Shown here piece by piece: positions 1 through 8,900 of a stretch of DNA of 11,346 nt. Where the stretch lies: contig WELB01000025.1 of the NCBI GenBank assembly GCA_009602725.1, forward strand, positions 886,578-897,923, given 5' to 3'. How positions within the stretch are numbered: position 1 is the first letter of the stretch; every line of letters begins with the position of its first letter. This DNA is from Spirogloea muscicola. Lineage: Eukaryota; Streptophyta; Zygnematophyceae; Spirogloeales; Spirogloeaceae. A program made the position numbers and the translations under genes. Under the pieces are notes generated by a model, which saw nothing but the letters and a program-made list of their open reading frames with translations, searched no databases and was not told the DNA's origin.

Positions 1-114
<114 letters not shown>

Positions 115-143
115 CCTCTCCTCCCTCTCTCCCTCCCTTTCAG

Positions 144-1239
144 TGGTTCCTGAGCCGGTCAGCTTGGCAGCAGGTGATGTACATCTGTTGATATGCTTGC
201 CTTTGTACTTGGAGTCAGGCCCTCCACTGAATACACACTCCATCCCCGTTCACACACCCACACACACACTCATTCTCCCCCTTCTTCGCCTCTTCTTCCG
301 GCCTCACTATCCTGTCCCCCTTTCCTTCCTCACCGTCCCCCCGTTGCTCTCCACCAAGTCTCGCTGGTGCTACAGGCCTGTGGGTGCAGCAACTTCCGTG
401 CTGCCTCTGCACAGTGACAAGTGCTCACGAGTCCAGCAAACTCCTTACGTGAGCAGCACTGCTCCGCGTTGCTCCTCCCTTCGCAGAACTACCAGGCCTT
501 CTCTTACGTCGTGGCAGCTAACACCATCGCCGCCTTCTGGGCAATCGCCATGGCCTACTTTGACGCGCTCCAGCTCTGCTGCGGCCGTCGCTTCCACGAC
601 CCCTACTGGCGCTTCCATGTCATGTGCTTCGACTGGGTGCGCCTACCGGCTGACTTACAGCAGTGAAATAAATGCAGAAGTATTGCTTAGCTATCTCACT
701 GGCTTCAGGAGACAGCTTCTTTACCTCACACCTTGAATTGTGCGCGCTAAGGGCCACCCTTCTCAAGACCACGTCTGCTTTCTTCGTCCGATGCAGGCGA
801 TTGCGCTGCTGACGCTGAGTGCAGGTTCTGCGGCACTCGGCGTCATAATGGCCAACAACCGCGGCCGGCCCTTGCAGAATTTCTCGCCGTGCCACGGCGC
901 CATCCACCACACATACGGCAACTTCTGTACACTCACCAAGGTTGACCTCGATCTTGACAACTTTATCATACTGTCGGTATCCTTCGAAGCGCCACAAGTG
1001 AACAATCAAAACATGGAAGATGGACCAAGAAACTAAGTCAGATGAGCTTGTTCACTGCAAATTTGATAAGAATACTTTGATCTACGAATCAAGTTGTGAA
1101 TTTTGTTAGTATTTGAGAGTTGCCACCTGATCCTGTGGTGCAGGTGGCATCCATCTTCTCTATTGTCACCTCCGCACTCTTTCTGCCACACCTACTCCTC
1201 TCCACTGCAGCATACATCATCTCCTACTACGAGCACTGA
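144..1239 (+). CDS. CASP-like (MARVEL-type) four-helix membrane protein, 3' part
   Basis: Firm exons are 487-636, 797-940 and 1144-1239, all phase 0, ending in TGA; they encode 129 residues. The first holds a helix around AFSYVVAANTIAAFWAIAMA and ends in CFDW, matching the conserved Asp at the start of TM3 in the CASP family. The second has TM3 (AIALLTLSAGSAALGVIMAN) and then a loop with two cysteines (SPCHG..GNFC), as in CASP extracellular loop 2. The third is TM4 (VASIFSIVTSALFLPHLLLS), ending in SYYEH. Upstream, 144-173 is a possible phase-0 exon (WFLSRSAWQQ) with a strong pyrimidine tract and a CAG|GTGATG donor. The alternative is 415-448, which would need a 38-nt intron. TM1, with its conserved Arg, is not visible and presumably lies off the window. 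In land plants CASPs scaffold membrane domains, while CASP-like proteins are broader and found in green algae; the function here is unknown. Confidence 0.72.
174..486 (+). other. Probable intron of the CASP-like gene, with a CA-rich patch
   Basis: This stretch of 313 bp lies between the candidate exon 144-173 and the firm exon starting at 487. It begins GTGATG and ends in a pyrimidine-rich TCGCAG. It holds a short CA-rich run around 250-270 and long C/T-rich stretches. No TM1-like coding segment was found in any frame. An alternative small exon at 415-448 (phase 2 to phase 0) cannot be excluded. Confidence 0.45.
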
Positions 1240-1732
1240 CACAGCATCTTCTGAGCCCAGAAAGGTGCCAGCAAAGGGTTACACTCTACAAGTAACAACC
1301 TGGGTACCGCTATACGACTTGGGTACACCACGTTACTTACAGCTCTGATCCCAGATGACAAGGAGTAGTCAGTGACATCGCAGTGGAACACTAATACTGA
1401 ATCGATCTTGTCACAGGTAGCACAGCATTGCCAAACAGGCAGCAACAGACTGTGTTGCAATGTCATAACGTGGACAATCAGTGTCAGGCCGCACGTCCTT
1501 GACAGGTCCTGGTTGCATAAGCGCAATCCAACTTGAAGCAAGGCAATCAGAGTCCTGCAGTGACTAAAGGCCACTTTGGACATTGTGTATAGTCCCTTTG
1601 CCACGGACGTGGGCGCTGCAATAGTCAAGCATTGGCATAAGTAACTACTCTTGCCCCAGCGCGCACAAGCAATTGACCACTGTGACAGCTACGGTGTTGG
1701 CCCTAGGGCATACTTAGGCCGGGCCTGCAATC
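1240..1732. other. Convergent intergenic / 3'UTR region
   Basis: This 493-bp stretch separates the stop codons of two convergent genes, the CASP-like gene (plus) and SHMT (minus). The only long reading frame is on the minus strand (1628-1227). It resembles no family I know, lies where the SHMT 3'UTR is expected and overlaps the CASP-like stop codon, so I treat it as chance. No RNA gene or repeat stands out. Confidence 0.6.
1337..1341 (-). terminator. Candidate TGTAA poly(A) signal for SHMT
   Basis: The plus strand reads TTACA, so the minus strand reads TGTAA, the common chlorophyte polyadenylation signal. It lies about 390 nt beyond the SHMT stop. A second copy is at 1279-1283. A five-base motif occurs often by chance, and no transcript end was seen. 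Confidence 0.25.
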
Positions 1733-4700
1733 CTAATCCGTGTACTTCATGGACCCCTTCTCGAAGCCAATGGTTGGGAAATCCTTGGCAAAAGTCTCCA
1801 CCTCCTCCCGTAGTGCGCTGATTTCCGACTTGTAGCTCTCGTCTGAGTCTACAGCCGCCTTGAAGTCCTTCAGCTTGTTCCCTGAGCATGATGTTCATCA
1901 AGCGAGCATCAGCTTTGACGCTCGACAACTCAAACCCCAACAACCAAGCTACAACTGTCACAGTGGAGCCAACCACCAATGCCATACATGAATGTCCCAG
2001 GGAGCTGTGCGCCTTTGCTGTGCTAGAGGTCATGGACAAAGGCAGGGGCTCTTTTACCTGTGGCCTGCTTGACTTTCACGGCAATTTGTACAGCGCGATC
2101 AAAGAACTCGGCGACCTTCTCAAAGTCCTCCTCCGTGAAGCCGCGGGTGGTAAGCGCTGGCGTACCTGCAGCAACCACGGCCCATCAAGACCGGGGCACC
2201 CAAGGTAAGAGACCTCGCAACGGTCGGCCAAGCTCACTTTGAAGACAACCACATCAATCAGCAAATCTGACAGTAATGCACAACCTCACATAGCAATGGG
2301 GTGGGAGGCTTAAGGACATTCTCTAACACTTAAGCAAGCCAGCAAGGGGATCAGCGGTCGATTGTACCCATGCGAACGCCACCCGGGACCATGGCCGAAA
2401 CGTCCCCTGGCACAGTGTTTTTGTTGGCAGCAATATGCGCGAGCTCCATGACGCGCTCCACCCTCGAACCATCTACGCCCTTGTTCTTCAAATTAACAAG
2501 CACCAGGTGGTTCTCTGTGCCGCCTGACACGAGGTCGTACCCTCTGTCCATGAGAGCCTGGGCACAACCAAGCAGCATAATGCTCACAACTCCCATCAAC
2601 GCAAGCCTTTGCAGCAGCAGATGCAGCAAAGGATGCTCAATGCAGGACCAGCAGAGCCAATCAGAAGAGGGCCAAAGCTCACCTGTGCGTAGCGGGCCGA
2701 ATTTGACATGACCTGCTCCTGGTAAGCCTTGAACTCCGGTGAAAGCGCCTGCTTGAGCGCGACGGCAAGGCCGGTGATGGTGTGGTTGTGCGGGCCACCC
2801 TGGTGGCCCGGGAAGACTGCAAAGTTGATCTTGTCCTCATAGTCGTACTTGATCTGAAAATACACAACATTATTCATTGGTAGATATAAGAAATCACTTC
2901 AAAGCCATGGCGGATCAAAAGCTGCAGTGAGAAGCTAAGGACACGGTGCAAACCTCGTTTCCTTTCTTGTCTGTGCCCTTGACGCCCTTGCGGTAGAAGA
3001 TCATAGCCCCCCTGGGCCCCCGCAGTGACTTGTGGGTGGTTGTTGTCACAACGTCGGCATAGTCGAACGGCGAGGGCACGACGCCGGCCGCAACCAGGCC
3101 ACTGATGTGTGCCATGTCAGCTAGTAGGATGGCATTCTGCTTGTCGCAGATCTGTCAAGCAGTGAGTGAGCAGGTGAGCAAACGGAGCTGTAGCAAGTCT
3201 CATCCAGTCCTGTAAATACTAGCCACAGCACTGATTAGGAACCCAGAAACCTGCAGATCTCCTTGCAAGGCCGCAGTAACCGCCAGTGCTAGCGTACCTG
3301 TCGCATCCGGGGGTAATCATAGGGGCGAGCATAGGCGCTCGCACCAGCAATGATAAGCTTTGGTCTGAAGAGTGCTGCAGTCCTCTCCAACTGCAACAGA
3401 AGACCACAAGACAAGAGGATGAGTAGGCGCCCCATTTTATGGAGCCTGCAGACAATGGCACTCCGTGAGTACAGAAGAGATTTGGAGCAGGATGTTGCGA
3501 GTCTGTCAGTCAGCGGGCGGGTATATCCATGTTTGATGCCTCCAGCAATCAGTGAACATGCTCACCGCATCGTAGTCGATGATGCCGGTCTTCTCGTCCA
3601 GCCTGTAGGGCACCGTCTCAAAATAGATGGACACGGCCGAGATCTTCTTGGTGTCCGTCTGTCACAATATATCGAAATATCGAACATAGAATAGTCAGAA
3701 GAGTCAATGCTGGATACACATCAGTCTTGCTGTAATTGTCAATGTCAACCTTGACAATTGGGAGCTTAGCGAAGCAAACAAGAGTGGGTATTGGTGGACA
3801 GGCCACACTAGGGGCATCACAGTGGGCACCTGGTATCCGTGTGACAGATGACCACCATGCGGGAGATCGAGGGCCATGATGCGGTCGTGGGGCTTCAGGA
3901 GGGCAGTGTAGACGTGGAAATTAGCCGGTGAGCCCGAAAGCGCCTGCACATTGACTGCTCATACAACAGGCTCCGAGCTTTTTGTCAGCAAGCACAGTAG
4001 ATGACTCACAGACAACTGCACAGAAAATTGATCACATTGAGGCTGGCAACTACTGCAACTGCTCATTGCCTATGCTGACAATTGCTTCCTATTGCAGGAC
4101 TTACTACCAGCTGCACGCAGAAACCAGGCATTACTGACCAGCAGAGCAGAAAATACTGTGCATCTCGGGGGCTGTGAGCAGCGGGTCTGATGGGGATGTG
4201 TGCTTACCACCCCACTCCTCAGGGTTGAGCCGGAAAGCCTCCAGGGCGCGCTTCTGGCAGAGGGACTCGGCCATGTCGATGAATCTGGGAGCCAGCGAGA
4301 CATTGTCAGTTGGCTACCAGTGCTCTTGCTTGTCCTGCCCTGGACGGTGAGGAAGGCGACGCGGATTGATATGGTAAAGAGCAGGAGGTGACAGATGGCT
4401 TGATGATGCAATGTCACAATCTTTGGACTGATATACGGACAACATATTTGAAATCTCAGGAAGCAGTGAAGCAGCATCACTTATGAAGGCGCTTACTCAT
4501 TGCCGCCATAGTAGCGGGCTCCAGGATACCCTTCGCTATACTTGTTGGTCATGACAGACCCAACGGCCTGCATGACCGACAGGGACGTGAAGTTCTCGGA
4601 GGGGATGAGCTCCAGCCCCTGCGCAGTGCAGACGGTCCAACATCAGTATCATTAAGCAAGGTCATTGTCAGGTTGCGATCTGAACTGCCAAGGACTTGCC

Positions 4701-5704
4701 AACGATATCCTCAGCAGCAGACGAGCTGGTAGGGAGGTGCGCGAGCTGTGACAGTAGCAAGCATCCTTCCAGTACTGTGCATCAGCATAAACAACTGTCG
4801 CTGTTTGCAAGCAAAACCAATGCCACTTTCCATGACCAAGTCCCCTGTGATCATTGAGCCACGAGCACATAAACTGCCTGGCTCAGCTGCACAGCAACCA
4901 GATTAGCGGTGCCAGTGAGGCTTTGAGCAAGGAAACCAGAAAGTGCGACTGCCGCGCACCTTCCATTGCCGGTTCTTCTCCTTCTCAATGATGTCATTGA
5001 CCTCCGGGTCGACCTCGGCGAGCGACGTGTTCAGGACCTTGGGCCACTGGAGCACACATGGCCAGCAAAGAGGAGCCACAGATTAGGCTGGGGACTCGTA
5101 GACCCGGCTTGCTTGCAGAGCAAGAGACAGCCTAGCGGCAGCGTTGCTGCGGCCTGATCGACGGACTTGGACTGAATTGGCCGCTGCCGTCAAGCTATCA
5201 GGCTTGTCTAACCGATGGTGATGGCGAGGCTCGTGCACTGATGACACTGCGGTGCGGAAGCTTTAGCCAGCAGGGGCTCACCGAGACGTGCGTCTTGTCG
5301 CGCTCGAGGCGCTCGTACGCCTCCTCGTTGGTCACGGCGGACTGCGATGCGGAAGCAGTCCGTTAGCACCTTGCAACTCATCAGTGATGGACAAGACGGT
5401 TTGCGGCCGACACCGGCAGCAACGACCGGCCAGTCGACATAGAAAGCAGGTCCGAGGCTGGCGTCGTCAAGGCCTCGCCAAAGGCTGGCCGCCGCTGTCG
5501 AGGCTAAGCGTGACTCGGAAGGCGGGCGCTGCGAGGCGGCGCGGGCGAGGGGCTCACGCCGAACGAGCGGCCGGCGGACGACGAGGCCCCCCGCGCGGCC
5601 TGCAGCGCCGCCGCCGCGGCCNCGGCGGCGGCGGCGGCAGCGGCGGAGAGGGCGCCTGGGGAATTCGTGGCCAACAAAGCCCCGTGATCCGGCCACGACC
5701 GCAT
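1733..5704 (-). CDS. SHMT: Serine hydroxymethyltransferase, organelle-targeted type, 13 exons
   Basis: This PLP enzyme interconverts serine plus tetrahydrofolate with glycine plus methylene-tetrahydrofolate. Exons in transcript order: 5704-5558, 5341-5282, 5046-4960, 4618-4497, 4284-4208, 3954-3830, 3658-3566, 3390-3298, 3151-2954, 2853-2683, 2557-2368, 2165-2058, 1881-1733. They total 1620 nt (539 residues plus TAG), with phases matching at every junction. Visible motifs are LELIPSEN (about 100-107), [11 protein letters not shown] (129-139), ADMAHISGL with Asp280, [15 protein letters not shown] with the PLP lysine at about 309, and [10 protein letters not shown]. The ATG at 5704 is the first in frame after an upstream stop. 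Residues 1-49 are rich in Ala, Ser and Arg and end in [13 protein letters not shown]; with the next about 20 residues they precede the usual core start WPKVLN, as expected of a transit peptide. Mitochondrion is my first guess, plastid possible. One ambiguous base falls in codon 28. Confidence 0.96.
4619..4959 (-). other. SHMT intron 3 (341 bp), the gene's longest
   Basis: It begins GTGCGC after the QWK codons and ends GCGCAG before GLELIPSEN; both flanks are phase 0. I see no coding exon, RNA gene or repeat inside. Confidence 0.8.
5558..5704 (-). other. Exon 1 of SHMT: alanine-rich transit peptide with an ambiguous base
   Basis: The 49 codons include a run of about 13 alanines at residues 21-33, interrupted by codon 28 (GNG), where base 5622 is N. 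All four readings are sense (Ala, Gly, Glu or Val), and Ala fits the run. The segment has no clear acidic residues after residue 6 and three arginines near its end, fitting an organellar targeting peptide. The GCC/GGC triplet run probably caused the uncertain base call. Confidence 0.7.
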
Positions 5705-5948
5705 GGACCGAATCCCCGGATTCTTTGCCAGAGATAAGGGTAGAAGTCCCTATTAGTTGTTTGTTTTGTGACGGGACGGCTATACGGCTCCAACTGGCAC
5801 CACGTACCGCGCCGTCTCGGGGGGGCCCCACCGCCGCCTTCCGCGGCGACGTCACCCCCTGTCGGGGCTGCGTCTACTTCGCGCATTGTCAGACCTATCA
5901 CAACCTCTTCTGATACGTGAATTCGTGAGATCGCCGATCCGCCCTTCC
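5705..5948. promoter_or_regulatory. Divergent, probably bidirectional promoter between SHMT and TH1
   Basis: Only 244 bp separate the two divergent start codons, so both 5'UTRs and both core promoters must fit here or overlap the neighbouring first exon. The SHMT-proximal half is moderately AT-rich (a TTGTTTGTTTTGTG patch near 5757). The centre is GC-rich and carries the palindrome GACGTC within CGACGTCA at 5847-5854, a core bound by many bZIP factors, and a CACGTA near 5801. No convincing TATA box was seen for either gene. The motif roles are guesses; only the spacing and orientation are direct. Confidence 0.6.
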
Positions 5949-8900
5949 ATGCTCTCCATGGCAATGGCGGCGGCGCCGGTGGCGGCCGCGGCGGCGCCGA
6001 GGCGGAGCCCGCCGCCGCGCGTCCTCACTGTGGCCGGCTCCGACTCGGGTGCTGGCGCAGGCATCCAGGCACGCGGCAGCTGCCACTGCCTGGACCGCTC
6101 TCAGCGGCGGCGGCGGCGGCGGTGACGCCGCCGAGGCTCAGCCCCGCGTGGAGCGGCACCCTGCAGGCGGACCTCAAGGCGTGCGCCGCGCTGGGCGTGT
6201 ACTGCGCCACGGCGCTGACGGCCGTCACTGCGCAGAACACCGCCGGCGTCCAGGTGAGACTACATCGGTGCCAGCGCGCATTTGACACACCGACATAGCC
6301 CTTCAGCAGGACCGATATACTTGGTGCACTTTCTGCAGTCTTGCCATTGATACTCCTGACCCCTACATCTGAAACCATATGCCTAGACTGTAAAGCCCTG
6401 TTCGGTTACTGTTAGTTTCTCATTCAAGCTCGGTGCTATCGTTGAGGTTTGGGTTCCTGACCGCACAGGCGAATCCGATAGACCCAGCGTATCTCCTTAA
6501 GCCTTGGACTGCTTGATTGGCCAATGAAACTCTAGATTCCGTTCTCTAATACCCCACTCCTAAATCCTGGTTCCAAAAGGACACAGGCTCGAGCAGGCCG
6601 CATGAGTCAAAGTGCCGCCCTCACTAAATGCACTCCCTGATGTGAGCACTGTGGTCCTGCGCAGGGCATCCACGCGCTACCCGCCGCCTTTGTGGGGCAG
6701 CAGGTCCAGTCCGTGCTGCTGGACATTGGCGCCGACGTTGTAAGTGCAGCGCCCGCTTTAAGCCCACCAGCAGCTCCGGCAGACCGCCCATGTCCCTGTG
6801 TCTCAAGACGATGGGCTTGCACACCTGATTGCTTTGGCTGACTCAAGAGCTGTCTGTAGCCTGGGAGGACGCCGCTGATTGTCGTAGCGTAGACGCCTGG
6901 CCGCACCCAACTCCTTGATGTTGAGCCTGCAAACGTGTTGCTTGGCCACAGGTCAAAACGGGGATGCTGCCATCCGCCGACATAATCTCGGCGCTGGGGC
7001 AGCTCCTGCGTCAACATCACTCCGGAGGTGAGAGGCAGGCAGCTCCAGTGCCAGAGGTGGCATTCATGTGACTAACGTGCTCAGAGAGGCTGACACGCTG
7101 TTTCCTGACTGCGACTGCGCCGCTGGCAGCTCTGGTGGTGGATCCCGTACTGGTGGCGACCAGCGGCGACGTCCTTGCGAGCGCCACCACCCTGGCAACC
7201 CTCAAGTTCGTGCCGTCGTCGACCAGCGGAGCCAATCCAATTTGGCCTGGCAAATGTTCAGCATAATGTTTGCCTCATGTCACCGTTAATTTGTTGAGAA
7301 GCAAACAAATAGCTCACTAAGTAGAACAGCAAGGCTGAGTACTTGGCTTTGTTGCCTGAGTCAAGCGCAGGGAGGAGCTCCTTCCTTTGGCAGACGTGGT
7401 AACACCCAATTTGGCAGAGGCCAAGGCGTTGCTGAACACGTCTGACATATGCCACAACGTCGCTGGCATGCGCGAGGCGGCGGCCGCTATTCACAGAATG
7501 GGCCCAAAGTCAGCCCTCACTTTACTTTGAGCTCTTTATGAAACTTTTCTTGTGCTGCTTGCAGAGGGGCTGGTTTGTGTGTGGGCTTCAGCAGCTGGTT
7601 GTAGTGTCGAAGTTCTGAGATCACACGTTTCCATTTAACATACTTTCTACCTGCTTGAGATTGTTGCGAAGGTGCTAGCAGGGCTTAAAACTCCCCTTAT
7701 CGAGCCCCATGATGTGTGATACTGTGAGGCTAGGGCAGGCACGTGCTGGTGAAAGGTGGACACCTTCCGGAGGGCGCAGACGTCGTCGATGTCTTTTATG
7801 ACGGTCCGTGGCATGTGTGCTCTCTTACCAAGGCAGCTCGCCGCAGCTATATTTTGGCCTCTATGATGGTGTGCTCTCTCAGAAGCGCATGCTCGCTGCA
7901 GTAAGGAGGCGCCTGAGCTGTGCGGGGATGTCTGGTTGCTTGTCGGAGCAGGGAAGCAGTTTGTCGAGTTCAGCTCGGGGCGGCTGCAGACCCGAAATTC
8001 GCACGGAACTGGCTGCACCCTCGCTGCTTGCATTGCCGCTGAGATGGCCAAGGGCAACGCTGTAGTGCCTGCCGTACAGGTGGCTGGCAGCACACCTCCT
8101 GCCAATGTCTGCTAGTCGTAGATTGACACAATGCTGGTGTACTGTTGCCTGAAGCCTTGATTTGAAGTTCCCTTAAGTGAACAGGGTGACATGAATGGTC
8201 TTTGGCTCCACATTGTCTGACTAAGCTGAAGCGCAGTGCTCAGCTCTATAAGCGTCAGTCTGCAACCAAGGGGCTTAGTTGCTTGTAGAGCCACACGTCC
8301 AACAAGATACTTACCTGTGGAATAGAGGCCTTCAGTGTCTATGTCATGACTCTCTTGGCGTGGTGCGTCAGGCCGCGAGGCAGTACTTGGAGAAGGTGTT
8401 ACGGTCGAGCCAGCACCTGCAGATTGGCAGCGGGCCGCAGGGTCCTATGGATCACTTTCCAGCCATATCAGGTATGGCTGATATATCACAAAGACATTTT
8501 ACAAAGTCTAAGATTGACGAAATCTGTTAACAACTCTAGTGTATAACAGCTCTGGGAGGTGATGAGCAGGGTCCAGTAATGCTGATGCTGTGTACCCTCT
8601 GATATCTTAAGCAGCATGCAATCATGAAGAGTTGCACTACTTGCTGCAGGTTGGCAATTGCCAGAGGAGTCGGCACGCTCAAGGTTTCGGCCAAGCGACT
8701 TGCTGCTCTACGCCGTCACTGACTCTCGGATGAATAAGAAGTGGCGGCGGAGCATGGCTGACGCTGTCAGGGACGCCATAGCTGGAGGAGCTACCTTCCT
8801 GCAAATTAGGTGCGTGTAGTACTATCTGTTATTACACAGGGTGGTATGATAAACAGGCCCAGGTTCTGCATTCTACACCACAGGATGTAGGTGGAAGGTG

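Noticed and set aside
251-271. CA-rich stretch as a possible second microsatellite
   Set aside because: It is short and interrupted by extra cytosines; noted only as part of the intron description.
1227-1628. 133-codon minus-strand frame between the CASP-like and SHMT genes
   Set aside because: No recognisable domain. It overlaps the CASP-like stop and lies where the SHMT 3'UTR is expected; best explained as chance.
3660-3690. ATATCGA direct repeat in a SHMT intron
   Set aside because: It is only two short copies within an intron, with no symmetry or context indicating function.
5208-5964. Two long minus-strand frames (5855-5208 and 5964-5554) overlapping SHMT exon 1 and its promoter
   Set aside because: They are out of frame with the SHMT exons, cross a well-supported donor site, and owe their openness to high GC content.
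6049-6378. Frames over the start of TH1 (plus 6049-6285, minus 6378-6025)
   Set aside because: They are shadow frames; the frame with [12 protein letters not shown] and [12 protein letters not shown] accounts for the coding potential.
7605-7640. CTGAGATCACAC resembling the CUGAGA arm of a TPP riboswitch within a TH1 intron
   Set aside because: No matching CUGAUC...GGAUAAU...GCGNAGGG arm follows in the next 150 bases. Other CTGATC occurrences (near 1128, 5152, 9448) also lack the rest of the aptamer.
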